The notes under the pieces were generated by a model. It had not been told where the DNA came from. It ran no database searches and saw nothing but the letters and a program-made list of their open reading frames with translations. This document shows, one piece after another, positions 1-8,553 of a stretch of DNA of 54,779 nucleotides. The first letter of the stretch is position 1. Every line of letters begins with the position of its first letter. Origin of the DNA: a virus; the IMG/VR virus record IMGVR_UViG_3300024517_000021, positions 1 to 54,779 of that record; one strand, given 5' to 3'. The position numbers and the translations under genes are program-made.

Positions 1-183
1 CACCCAGATTCTGCGTCTGAATCAGATGTAAATCAAATTGAGATTAAGCTGGAACGGGTGGCAACGGATGTTGAACACAATAAGGTTTTACTGGGAGACT
101 TAAAGGAAGAGATTCGCGAGCTGAGGGCGGAGCAGCATGAGTCCAGCATTGAGATTTTAGAGGCAATTCGCAATGGCGATTAG
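1..183 (+). CDS. Partial coiled-coil protein (C-terminal 60 residues)
   Basis: An open frame runs in from the left edge and stops at TAG 181-183. The visible 60 residues are strongly charged with heptad-like Leu/Ile spacing (IEIKLERVATDVE, LLGDLKEEIRELRAE), which suggests a coiled coil. The next gene's ATG lies 11 bases inside this frame, so the two are translationally coupled. The N-terminus and function are unknown. By position (before the head-tail adaptor) it may be a small virion or holin-like component, but that is only inference. Confidence 0.6.
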   Translation, partial: HPDSASESDVNQIEIKLERVATDVEHNKVLLGDLKEEIRELRAEQHESSIEILEAIRNGD

Positions 184-925
184 CGATAGTTACGCATTCA
201 ACCCCGATGTTGGGGAGATCATGGAGGAGGCATACGAACGTGCCGGGCTAGAGCTTCGGTCTGGCCATGACGTTCGGACTGCCAGGAGAAGCCTGAACTT
301 CCTTACATTGGAATGGCAAAACCGAGGCATCAATCTGTGGACGATTGAGGAGAAGTTCATTGAGACTGCTTCTGACGGCACAGGTCTGACTACGAATCTT
401 TTGATCAAGGACAATGCGGCATACAGGCTGGCTACGGGAACGATATCTCTCTTGGATATGGTCTTGCGGACTGGAGACGGGAATTCTACAACGCAAACTG
501 ATTATGCGTTGAACAGGGTTTCTGAGCCTACTTATGCGACGATCCCCAATAAGCTCTCTTCTGCAAGGCCACTTCAATTCTATCTTGAGCGAAAAGAAAT
601 TTTGAATATCGGCAGCTCGACTGATCAGTACGATGTAATCAACCTGTGGCCGCGTCCCGATAGCTCGACTAAGTACAAGATCAAGTATTGGAGAATGAAG
701 CGGATCGCGGATGCGGGGAATGCGGGTAATACGATGGAGATTCCTGCGCGTTTTCAGCCTGCCCTAGCGGCTGGGCTTGCTTACCACATTGCTTGCAAGC
801 GACCAGAAGTAGAGGGTCGCCTCCAGATGCTGAAGGCAAATTACGAGGAAACATTTTTACAGGCAGCCGAAGAGGATCGAGTGAAGGCATCCGCTCGCTT
901 CGTGCCTTTTATTCCGAGCTATTAG
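173..925 (+). CDS. Head-tail adaptor / head completion protein (P22 gp4-like)
   Basis: A 250-residue protein. The N-terminal region has the pattern AFNPDVGEIMEEAYERAGLE, then a long helix (TARRSLNFLTLEWQNRGINLW). This is the recurring start of gp4-like adaptor proteins that sit under the portal in short-tailed phages. The centre has alternating beta strands ending in VINLWPRPD, then YKIKYWRM, and the C-terminus is helical. The ATG overlaps the upstream stop by 11 bases, and the next gene starts one base after its stop. Neighbours (adaptor, nozzle, fibre) support a connector role. Family assignment is from memory of sequence pattern, not a search. Confidence 0.65.
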   Translation: MAISDSYAFNPDVGEIMEEAYERAGLELRSGHDVRTARRSLNFLTLEWQNRGINLWTIEEKFIETASDGTGLTTNLLIKDNAAYRLATGTISLLDMVLRTGDGNSTTQTDYALNRVSEPTYATIPNKLSSARPLQFYLERKEILNIGSSTDQYDVINLWPRPDSSTKYKIKYWRMKRIADAGNAGNTMEIPARFQPALAAGLAYHIACKRPEVEGRLQMLKANYEETFLQAAEEDRVKASARFVPFIPSY

Positions 926-926
926 C

Positions 927-1724
927 TTGGGGCAGCCCTTTGCTTCTGCGAAAAATGCGGTTGGAATCTGTGATCGATGTGGGTTCCAGTACAAGCTTCA
1001 GGAGTTGAAGTCTGAAGTAGTTGACCTGCATGTTACGGGTCTTCTGGTTTGTTATGAATGCTGGGATCCAGACCAGCCGCAGCTTCAGTTGGGTCGTTGG
1101 CCGGTCAATGATCCGCAAGCGATCAGGAATCCTCGCCCTCCCCAGGGCTTGGAGCAGAGTCGTTACGGAGGGGCCATTCGCTACGACTTCACCGACAGTG
1201 CAGAGGACTTTACTCTGACTCGGAATACTGGCGGCGGTGACGTTTCTTACGGGTCGGTTACCCATGATTCTTCTGCCGGTACGATTGTTTCAAAGCCGAA
1301 TGATACGGCAGATGGTCGAACCCTGAATGGAATTGTCAGCCCCACGGTTAGTGTCCGAACCGCAGATCTAGTCGATGGAGTTCGTGTTCCAAGTTACGTC
1401 TATGTTCGCGTTCGTGTCAGGATTTCTGAGTCTGTTGATGGCTCTGCCCCATTGCCCGTTCCGTCTCCTAATGCGTCCTATGACGGGAAAATGTACTGGC
1501 GTACATCTTCTGGGGCGTATTCATTGAGTGCTAGCTCTGTTTCTAGTCCTGACTGGAATCAAATGGGAGAGCCGTATCAAGTTCTTACTTGGGATATGAG
1601 TGATAACGAGGATTGGCTGGGTTCAAGTGGCACTGTTGTGACTGGACTTTACTGGATATTTTTTACGGGACTTACGAAGTCTGGCGAGTATGAGATTGAT
1701 TATGTCCGATTCGAGAAGGAGTGA
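927..1724 (+). CDS. Zinc-ribbon virion-associated protein
   Basis: 265 residues from a TTG start directly after the previous stop. The N-terminus carries a zinc ribbon, CDRCGFQYKLQELKSE then CYEC (two CxxC pairs), followed by WDPDQPQ and RNPRPPQ. This short CxxC module after the adaptor gene is common in marine podoviruses. The C-terminal two thirds is Ser/Thr/Gly-rich and beta-like, with no enzymatic motif; it could be a carbohydrate-binding or decoration domain. Probably a minor structural or tail accessory protein. Role unproven. Confidence 0.55.
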   Translation: MGQPFASAKNAVGICDRCGFQYKLQELKSEVVDLHVTGLLVCYECWDPDQPQLQLGRWPVNDPQAIRNPRPPQGLEQSRYGGAIRYDFTDSAEDFTLTRNTGGGDVSYGSVTHDSSAGTIVSKPNDTADGRTLNGIVSPTVSVRTADLVDGVRVPSYVYVRVRVRISESVDGSAPLPVPSPNASYDGKMYWRTSSGAYSLSASSVSSPDWNQMGEPYQVLTWDMSDNEDWLGSSGTVVTGLYWIFFTGLTKSGEYEIDYVRFEKE

Positions 1725-1727
1725 GCG

Positions 1728-1943
1728 ATGCCGAAAGTAGATGGTACGAATTTTGGTTTTGGTCAGGCTGATAGGGCGAAGGCCCAGAAGAGATCGGAGG
1801 AAACGGGAGAGCCCATTTCATCGAACAAAAAGCCACACGAGTGGGATCTGGTTCATAGTTTTGGGGATCGTCGTATCCGGTCAAAGACTCGTGGTGTTGG
1901 CTCGGCGACTAGAGGTTTGGATTTTTACAGGGACAAGGATTGA
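1728..1943 (+). CDS. Small basic phage protein, paralogue A (RGLDFY tail)
   Basis: A 71-residue hydrophilic protein with an AAGGAG ribosome site before ATG 1728. Its last 20 residues contain KTRGVGSATRGLDFY. The next gene ends in the same pattern (KTRGTGAAIRGLDFY), so the two are paralogues in their C-termini while the N-termini differ. Small proteins with an RGxGAAxRGxxF tail are frequent beside adaptor genes of marine phages. The function is unknown. Confidence 0.6.
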   Translation: MPKVDGTNFGFGQADRAKAQKRSEETGEPISSNKKPHEWDLVHSFGDRRIRSKTRGVGSATRGLDFYRDKD

Positions 1944-1946
1944 GAC

Positions 1947-2180
1947 ATGCCTAGAATGGTTGACAAAGTTACCGGCGAGTTGGTTGAAGAGCTTGATTAC
2001 AGTCCAGAGGGAATAGCCAGGGGCCAGCAGATGGAGGCAGAGAATGAAAATATTGTTATGGAGAAGACCCAGTACTACAGCACTGGTGGTCCCGTGAGCT
2101 TTTCAAATGAAAACAGGAAGCGGGTTAAAACTCGTGGAACTGGAGCTGCGATTAGGGGTTTGGACTTCTATGAGATTTAA
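1947..2180 (+). CDS. Small basic phage protein, paralogue B (RGLDFY tail)
   Basis: 77 residues starting at ATG 1947, three bases after the previous stop. The N-terminal half is acidic (VTGELVEELDYSPEG, MEAENENIVME) and the tail is KTRGTGAAIRGLDFYEI, matching the preceding gene. The conserved tail probably forms a shared binding element, for example to the adaptor or portal, with the variable head conferring specificity. That is inference. Confidence 0.6.
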   Translation: MPRMVDKVTGELVEELDYSPEGIARGQQMEAENENIVMEKTQYYSTGGPVSFSNENRKRVKTRGTGAAIRGLDFYEI

Positions 2181-2183
2181 TTC

Positions 2184-2897
2184 ATGAATTACGGCGAACT
2201 GGTCACAGCAATAAAAGACTATTGCCAGAATTCAGAGACAACCTTTGTCAATCACATCAATGATTTCGTCATTGGTTCTGAAGACAAAGTGTTTATGTCG
2301 GTTCAGATGCCTTCCTTTTGGAAGAGTGAGAACATTGCTGTTTCGGATTCTGCTTCTTCCTACCAGTTGGAAGCTGGCGTGATCGATATTCTGTCTGTTC
2401 GTGTCAATGAGACGGATGGATCCACTGGTTTAGTTGATAAGGGGCCTGTCTTGTACTTGTATAGAAAGGATTATGACTTTCTATATGAGGCATACCCGGG
2501 GGACAGCTCGGCCCTGAGTACTGGAGTTCCTAAGTATTACGCAGTCTCTTCCGAGTCCGTCTCTTCTTCAAACCCGCGAATGACCATTTTGATTGCCCCG
2601 AGGCCAGCGACCGGTAAGTCATATGCGATGACTGTGGATTATTACGGAAAGGTGGATACCGATTCCATTACAAATGGTGGCGACTCAAAAGAGACTTGGC
2701 TTTCGGTTACAGCACCGGATGTTCTTTTGTACGGGTCACTTGTCCAGGCTTATACCTTCATGAAGGGAGAGCCGGATATTATCCAGATGTATGAGAAGCA
2801 GTTTATGGAGGGTCTTGCTCTTCTGAAAAATTTGGGAGAAGGAAGACAGACAACGGACGCTTATTCTCAGGGACAAATGAGAACCCCTTCCGCTTAG
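2184..2897 (+). CDS. Adaptor protein (SU10-type)
   Basis: 237 residues. The N-terminus MNYGELVTAIKDYCQN, followed by a residue-35 segment on membership of a repeat helix (IGSEDKVFMSVQMPSFW), is the signature of the adaptor family seen next to the portal ring in SU10-like podoviruses. A beta domain follows (YQLEAGVIDILSVRVNE, KYYAV, MTILIAPRP, YAMTVDYYGKV), then a C-terminal helical segment (APDVLLYGSLVQAYTFM, YEKQFMEGLALLK). It links the head to the tail fibre or nozzle. It lies directly before the tail fibre gene, as expected. Confidence 0.65.
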   Translation: MNYGELVTAIKDYCQNSETTFVNHINDFVIGSEDKVFMSVQMPSFWKSENIAVSDSASSYQLEAGVIDILSVRVNETDGSTGLVDKGPVLYLYRKDYDFLYEAYPGDSSALSTGVPKYYAVSSESVSSSNPRMTILIAPRPATGKSYAMTVDYYGKVDTDSITNGGDSKETWLSVTAPDVLLYGSLVQAYTFMKGEPDIIQMYEKQFMEGLALLKNLGEGRQTTDAYSQGQMRTPSA

Positions 2898-2906
2898 GAA
2901 CTAAAG

Positions 2907-4499
2907 ATGGCAACGACATTTACTGACAACTATCAAATCAAGCTGATTGGCACCGGCCTAGAAGCGGGTACTTGGGGTACATCCACGAATGAAAATCTGA
3001 AGCGCATCGAGCAGGCTTTGGGTGGAAGCTCGATTATAGATGTTGTTACCCCTGGTGGAACTTCCACCTATACGACTGGCAATTTGGAGTGGTGTACGGC
3101 AGATACGGCTGCTGCTGGTGCGACTGGTTCCGAGGGGAGAGATTGTTTCGTCGAGTTTACAAGTGCGGCGCAAGCCACCACAGTTCAGATTCGCGGTCCT
3201 GCCGGTGGGGATTATACGGAGAGGGTTTTCTTCGTTTATAACAGCTCTGGGCATACTCTTACATTTAACAGCCATTCTGGTACTACAGCTCAATATGATG
3301 TTCTAGACGAAAGCTATGCGGTTATCTGCACACAAGGTTCCGCTGGTTTGAAGAACATTCTTTCAAAGTTGCAGATTGATGACTTGGTCTTCCCTGCGGA
3401 AGCGGACATTTTGGTGCCTGCTAGCACAGCAGCCGCACTTGAGATTGCCAGTGGTGCGACCAAGTACCTGACTGTTAATACCAGTACGAATGTGGTTGAG
3501 TTGAATACCGCAAGTGTTATTACCGGAACTGGTTCAGCGCAGTCGGTGATCAAGTCTAGTGGAAACCAAGACTTGAAACTTGAGACTGGTAATTCGACTA
3601 CTGGAAGTATCTCCATTGTAGAAGGTGGTGGAGGGAATATATCGATTACTCCAGATGCTGCGGGGAAGTTAATTGTTGGAAATGCGAGCAATGCTGCGAC
3701 CATAACAACTGGTGGCACCCGTGATCTTGTTCTCAATACTCATTCTGGAACGGCTAGCGGTTCAATTACGATTACTGATGCTGCAGATCAGAACATCCTG
3801 ATTGCCCCGGATGGCTCTGGCAAGGTGATTGTCGGGAATTCCGGTGCTACCGGGAAGATCTCAACGGGTGGTGCCCAAAACCTAGTTCTTGATACCAACA
3901 ATAATGCTGGGGCTGGAGCGGAGGTAATTGTTGGAGATGGCACGAATGGCGGTATCTCCCTGACTCCAGCGGGTACTGGAGCTGTTACGATTGCGACCGA
4001 TGCCGTTATCTCTGGCACTGATGGATACATAGCGTTCAATACTTTGGCTGGTACGCCTTCAGATAGCTACGGAATAAGAAACAGTTCTGGAAAAGTCCAA
4101 TCAAAGAGCGATGGCGGGGCTTGGGGTGGAATTTATAGTTCCAATCAAGTCACTGGTGATGGAACTTACTTTGAACTGTCTGGTATTGCTCTTCCCGGTT
4201 CATACGGCACAGTAACTACCCCCCATGGTTTTACTACTGTTCCTAGAATTTTCCAAGTTAATTTCGTTAACGAATCGACCGATGCAGAATGGGATCCCGG
4301 TGATGAAGTCCCTGCCGGAAACATAATGGGGTCGGCAGAAAGTGATCAAGGCGTAACCTACGGAGCGGACGACGAGAATGTTTTTGTTGCGTTTGGAAAT
4401 GTTCTTTGGATCTTACAGAAAGAAGGCGCATTAACTTCGGGCAGATCCATTCAAATCGCTCGGGGTGATTGGACGTTTACTATAAGGGCATGGAAGTAG
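2907..4499 (+). CDS. Tail fibre protein with beta-repeat shaft
   Basis: 530 residues. The N-terminal 45 residues (FTDNYQIKLIGTGLEAGTWG, STNENLKRIEQALGG) form the tail-attachment motif widespread in marine phage fibres. Residues about 220-365 hold three imperfect repeats of about 50 residues (pattern DLxLxT...GSIxI...NIxIxPDxxGKxIVGN...IxTGG), consistent with a beta-helical trimeric shaft. The last about 110 residues form a distinct globular tip (GIALPGSYGTVTTPHGF, ending RGDWTFTIRAWK). It probably binds the host surface. AGGAAC precedes the ATG. Confidence 0.7.
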   Translation: MATTFTDNYQIKLIGTGLEAGTWGTSTNENLKRIEQALGGSSIIDVVTPGGTSTYTTGNLEWCTADTAAAGATGSEGRDCFVEFTSAAQATTVQIRGPAGGDYTERVFFVYNSSGHTLTFNSHSGTTAQYDVLDESYAVICTQGSAGLKNILSKLQIDDLVFPAEADILVPASTAAALEIASGATKYLTVNTSTNVVELNTASVITGTGSAQSVIKSSGNQDLKLETGNSTTGSISIVEGGGGNISITPDAAGKLIVGNASNAATITTGGTRDLVLNTHSGTASGSITITDAADQNILIAPDGSGKVIVGNSGATGKISTGGAQNLVLDTNNNAGAGAEVIVGDGTNGGISLTPAGTGAVTIATDAVISGTDGYIAFNTLAGTPSDSYGIRNSSGKVQSKSDGGAWGGIYSSNQVTGDGTYFELSGIALPGSYGTVTTPHGFTTVPRIFQVNFVNESTDAEWDPGDEVPAGNIMGSAESDQGVTYGADDENVFVAFGNVLWILQKEGALTSGRSIQIARGDWTFTIRAWK

Positions 4500-4500
4500 C

Positions 4501-6906
4501 TTGCTAAAGAAGATCCAAATACCTCCCGGCATCAACAAAGAGTCCACCCAATACGCGGCGGCAGGCTCTTGGTATGACGCGAACAATGTTCGCTTCAGGA
4601 GAGGTAAGGCCGAGGTAGTCGGTGGGTGGTCACGAGATGGGACTTACGATCTGCAAGGATTTGGCAGAGCGAGCTTTACTTCGCGCGACTATTCTGGAAA
4701 TACTTACCAGTTTGTAGGTACGGACTGGAAGTATTATGCCATTGTTGGAGATCTTCCTTTTGACATTACTCCAGTGCGAGATAGTGGAACACTACCCGGT
4801 TCTACTCCGTTTTTTGCGGTTAAGGGAAATCCAGAGATTGTGGTTTCGGATGCATCTCATGGACTTTCTGTAAATGACTGGGTGGTCTTTACTTCTGTAA
4901 GTTCTGCCAGTGGCGGGATAACAGACGCTCAATTGACACAGTCTCACGGTTTTCAGGTTTCGACTGTTTACAGCGCAGATGTTTATAGTTTTTACCTTGT
5001 TGATTGGGATACGGGAAATCCAATTGAGCCAAGTTTTTCGGCTTCAATGGGTGGAACTGTTAATTATTCGTATAAAGAGCCATCTGGTGTGAGCACTCAG
5101 GTTTCTGGGCAGGGCTGGGGTGCTGGTGAGTACGGTTGGGATGCACCGGCAACTCCCTATGCTCTATCTACTTCAACCACTCCTGGGGAAAAAGCATTCG
5201 AGGGTACAGCGGATGGTAGTGGTCAGTTGGTTGTGCGTTTTTTGACCAGTGGTGTGCCTACGGTTGATGTGGATATTTCTGTTTATTTTACGGAGCTGGC
5301 TGGAACTGTTGGCGACTTGGATCTTCCATTGTTGAATAATAATTGGTGGAATGTCGATGCTATAGGCACCTCTGGCTCCTACACGGAAGTTACAATCACT
5401 GCCCCAATAGATCCCAATACCACGAATGAGGAGACGCTGACTGCTAGCGAAAATGAATTCTATGTTGCCGAGGCAGATGATGGTGGTTCTGTATTTGGTG
5501 CTTCGAGAGGTTGGGGGGATTCCTCTTCTTCTTCTACTGAGACCGGAACTATCCGCAGGGTGTTCATTGATAATTACGGTGAAGACGTAATTTTTTCAAA
5601 CAGTGGCGGCGAGATTTACTATTGGGATTCAAGTGCGAATACTTCATCTGGTGTTCCGGTTGGGACCGAAGCGGGTGTAGCAAAGAGGCTTTCCGACTTT
5701 TCTGGATCTACTGATACGCCGGTTGTTGTGGAGAGTGTTCTTGTTTCCAAGAAAGACGGTCACTGCGTTGCACTGGGTTGTAATGACATTGGCGTGACGG
5801 ATGGAACTTCAAATTCCCTCCTTGTCCGTTGGTCTGATCAAAATAATCCTTTTGATTGGACCCCATCTCCGACAAATACTTCTGGTGGTCAGGTTCTTCG
5901 TGTCGGCTCAAAGATCATTGGTGGGGTAAGTACCAAGGATGAGGTTGTAATATTCACAGACTCTGCTGTCTATTCGATGAGATTCATCGGTCCACCAGAT
6001 ATTTTTTCCTTCAACTTGATTACGCAGGGCGTAGAAATTTCTAGCCTCATGTCTGCGGTTAATGCGGCGAGTGCAGTTTTCTTTATGGGCACGGATGGTT
6101 TTTACCGATATACGGGATCTGTCTCACCGATTCCATGCTCTGTTGCTAATTATGTGTTTGATGATTTCAATGTTTCCCAAAGAGAGAAATGTTTTGGTGC
6201 AGTGAATTCCTCTTTCTCTGAAGTTATGTGGTTCTACCCGTCTGCCGATGCATTCGAGCCGGATCGCTTTGTGATTTTTAATTATGATAATAACTCTTGG
6301 TCTATCGGAAGTTTTGATATGTCCGAATTTTCTGAGGGTGCTTCAAGTTCAAATCCGTATTCGAGGACATCATGGAGGGATGCGATTATATTCTCGAATC
6401 CCATGTCCACATATATTACGGACTATGCCCCATCGACTTCTGCCGAGAACGATGCATTTGTTGGTGCTTCAGACTATGCCATTCCGATGGTTGAGAAATC
6501 TGCGGTCATGATTCATGAAAATGGAACTTCCGCCCAGGGGAATAGTTTGAGCGCGCACATTGAAAGTGGCGAGTTGGATATATCGGATGGAGAGAGGTTT
6601 TCCTTTTATTCTAGGGTGATCCCGGATTTGCAGTTGTTCAATGCCACGGATAGTTCTGCCCAGGTGACTGTATCCTTGGATAACAGGGATTTTCCGGGAG
6701 AGGCTTCTTCTGAGGGTTCTTCTACTAGTGTCGATTTTACGGTAGTTAGCCCGAACTCCAGTTCTACATTCACTCCAACTGGGAATTCAACAGCAATCCG
6801 GGGAAGGGCTCGTTCTGTCTCGATGAAGATCTCCAGTGATAGTTCTGGTTTTCAGTGGAGGCTTGGTGATATGAGGGTGGACATTAGGCCCGATGGTCGC
6901 CGCTGA
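4501..6906 (+). CDS. Tail nozzle / stabilisation protein (P22 gp10-like)
   Basis: 801 residues from TTG 4501, one base after the fibre stop. The N-terminus LKKIQIPPGINKESTQYAA, followed by WYDANNVRFRRGKAEVVGGW, is the characteristic start of the nozzle/DNA-stabilisation family of short-tailed phages. The interior is a beta-propeller-like series (WSDQNNPFDWTP, GCNDIGVTDG, FFMGTDGFYRYTG). The final region is Ser-rich (SGEVSFYSRVIPDLQ-like beta strands, ending MRVDIRPDGRR). It plugs the tail after packaging and forms the tail tip. The stop overlaps the next ATG by one base. Confidence 0.65.
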   Translation: MLKKIQIPPGINKESTQYAAAGSWYDANNVRFRRGKAEVVGGWSRDGTYDLQGFGRASFTSRDYSGNTYQFVGTDWKYYAIVGDLPFDITPVRDSGTLPGSTPFFAVKGNPEIVVSDASHGLSVNDWVVFTSVSSASGGITDAQLTQSHGFQVSTVYSADVYSFYLVDWDTGNPIEPSFSASMGGTVNYSYKEPSGVSTQVSGQGWGAGEYGWDAPATPYALSTSTTPGEKAFEGTADGSGQLVVRFLTSGVPTVDVDISVYFTELAGTVGDLDLPLLNNNWWNVDAIGTSGSYTEVTITAPIDPNTTNEETLTASENEFYVAEADDGGSVFGASRGWGDSSSSSTETGTIRRVFIDNYGEDVIFSNSGGEIYYWDSSANTSSGVPVGTEAGVAKRLSDFSGSTDTPVVVESVLVSKKDGHCVALGCNDIGVTDGTSNSLLVRWSDQNNPFDWTPSPTNTSGGQVLRVGSKIIGGVSTKDEVVIFTDSAVYSMRFIGPPDIFSFNLITQGVEISSLMSAVNAASAVFFMGTDGFYRYTGSVSPIPCSVANYVFDDFNVSQREKCFGAVNSSFSEVMWFYPSADAFEPDRFVIFNYDNNSWSIGSFDMSEFSEGASSSNPYSRTSWRDAIIFSNPMSTYITDYAPSTSAENDAFVGASDYAIPMVEKSAVMIHENGTSAQGNSLSAHIESGELDISDGERFSFYSRVIPDLQLFNATDSSAQVTVSLDNRDFPGEASSEGSSTSVDFTVVSPNSSSTFTPTGNSTAIRGRARSVSMKISSDSSGFQWRLGDMRVDIRPDGRR

Positions 6907-7121
6907 TGCCCATTATTTTTCAGCCACTCCCTGTCGCAGAAAGTTCATATAGTCGAGAGTCGGAGTCTCTATTCCGAAGGGAAGTGGAGAACTACCTTCT
7001 CCAGCTCTCCTCGGTGGTTAACGAAGCTTCTTCTGCGAACGATGGGGAAGCATCTGCTGCGTCCAAGAGGGAAAGTCTTCTGGCTGTCCCGGGTGGTGCT
7101 GTGGCTTACGGGGCTACTTGA
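6906..7121 (+). CDS. Small phage protein, unknown
   Basis: 71 residues; ATG 6906 overlaps the nozzle stop by one base (TGATG). The sequence is hydrophilic, with a predicted helix (SYSRESESLFRREVENYLLQLSSVV) and an Ala/Ser-rich end. No recognisable domain. Tight coupling to the nozzle gene suggests a tail accessory or short fibre-linked component. Confidence 0.5.
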   Translation: MPIIFQPLPVAESSYSRESESLFRREVENYLLQLSSVVNEASSANDGEASAASKRESLLAVPGGAVAYGAT

Positions 7122-7122
7122 G

Positions 7123-7566
7123 ATGGCAGATCGTTATAAGGTCTTGAATCTCTTGAAGCTACGGGTGCCCCCCACCCAGCTTTTGACGGATACTCTTTAT
7201 GAGGTTCCGGCTGCCGCGTTAACTCAAGTGGGTGGGGGATTGGGACCTGTAACTTCCCCGAAGGCTGTCTCTTCTCTTTATCAGACCTTGCTTACGAATA
7301 TAGTTGTCTGTGATTCGTCTGGTGTAGCTGGGGTTGCGACAACATTCGATATTACTTTGTTGTCAACGAATTCTTCTGGCGATGCGACCACGACGTACTT
7401 GTTCAGGGTTACTGAGTTAAAGGCAAATAACACTCAAGTCTTGACACTGAATGCAACTTTATCTGCGGGAGATAAGTTGGTTGCAACTATTCCTACAACT
7501 GTAGGGGCAGAGGTAGATTTTACAGTTTTTGGAATCGAGATGATTACGGGCAGTGGTCCGAGGTAA
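7123..7566 (+). CDS. Virion-associated beta-rich protein, unknown
   Basis: 147 residues. I chose ATG 7123, one base after the previous stop, because the in-frame ATG at 7042 lies inside the neighbouring gene. The sequence alternates short beta strands and Thr/Ser loops (VVCDSSGVAGVATTFDITLL, TTTYLFRVTELKANN, DKLVATIPTTVG). This resembles a small jelly-roll or Ig-like fold such as decoration or fibre-tip proteins. No enzymatic motif is present. Confidence 0.5.
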   Translation: MADRYKVLNLLKLRVPPTQLLTDTLYEVPAAALTQVGGGLGPVTSPKAVSSLYQTLLTNIVVCDSSGVAGVATTFDITLLSTNSSGDATTTYLFRVTELKANNTQVLTLNATLSAGDKLVATIPTTVGAEVDFTVFGIEMITGSGPR

Positions 7567-7569
7567 AAG

Positions 7570-8553
7570 ATGGCTGACGAATATTACGGTGGTATTGCGG
7601 ACGAGCTAGCAAGCAAGGGTCGTTACGGAGACTCCATGCTTATGCATGTGAATCCGATTGAAGTAGAGGGTCTTTCATCCCTGGTTCCGATTACGAGGAA
7701 TCCTCATACCGGTTTGCCAGAGGCTTTTTGGCCTTTGGTTATCGGAGCAGTAATCGGTGCTACCGTGGGTGGAGTTAGAGCCAAAAAGATGGATGTTCCT
7801 CTCTGGCAGGGAATTTTGGGCGGTGCAGCATTGGGAGCGACCGCTGGATCTGGTCTTGGTGCTATGGCTGCGCCTGCGGCAGTGGCTGCCCCGGTAGGTG
7901 GAGCTGGCACTGCTGCCGCGCTTACTGCACAAGGTGCAAGTGCTGCAAATGTTGCGGCTGCTAACGCAGCTTCGATGGCTAATATGAGTGGCGGTGTTTT
8001 GGGTGGGTCTGCTCTCCCTGGTGCTGGTGTTGTTGCACAGGGTAGCCCAGCTCTAACTGCCGCAGTTGTGGATTCGTTTGCTGGTGGTGCGAATGTTGCC
8101 CCTGCCGTGCAGGCTGCACAGGCTGCACAAGCTGCTCAGCCCTTGGTTGGTGCGCAGATGCAATCTGCGGCTGCTTCTGCTCCTGAGCTTGCAAGTACGT
8201 TGGGAGTAGACACTACGAGTAATCTTGTCGGGGGCAATGTGGATGTGCTCGCATCCCAGCCTCTGGCCACCCCCGGTGTGGACGTTTCACCTACGGGCGG
8301 TGGTATTGGGGATGTTGGTGGAATCAGGAGTGCAGTAAATTCTCTTGAGGCAAGTATGGGAGAGAATCCAATGAAGTGGGCAGCGGGCATCGCAGCAGCA
8401 AATGCTCTTGTGCCGCCGAAAGAAAAAAAGGAAGATTTCGGAGAGTCTTCGTTTGAGGGGGATCCCACTTGGAGGGATCGAAAACAACAGCCGCGTAGTT
8501 ATTCAGGGGCTTCTCCTGGCGGAAGACAGCGTAGCTATTTCGGGAGGGTGTGA
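7570..8553 (+). CDS. Ala/Gly-rich internal virion protein
   Basis: 327 residues. A segment PLVIGAVIGATVGGVRAKKM, then GILGGAALGATAGSGLGAMA, contains glycine-zipper repeats able to cross or insert into membranes. Residues about 95-230 are almost pure Ala/Gly/Val/Gln. The C-terminus is charged and Arg/Ser-rich. Glycine-zipper proteins at this position in podoviruses are usually ejected with the DNA. The stop overlaps the next ATG (TGATG). Confidence 0.5.
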   Translation: MADEYYGGIADELASKGRYGDSMLMHVNPIEVEGLSSLVPITRNPHTGLPEAFWPLVIGAVIGATVGGVRAKKMDVPLWQGILGGAALGATAGSGLGAMAAPAAVAAPVGGAGTAAALTAQGASAANVAAANAASMANMSGGVLGGSALPGAGVVAQGSPALTAAVVDSFAGGANVAPAVQAAQAAQAAQPLVGAQMQSAAASAPELASTLGVDTTSNLVGGNVDVLASQPLATPGVDVSPTGGGIGDVGGIRSAVNSLEASMGENPMKWAAGIAAANALVPPKEKKEDFGESSFEGDPTWRDRKQQPRSYSGASPGGRQRSYFGRV

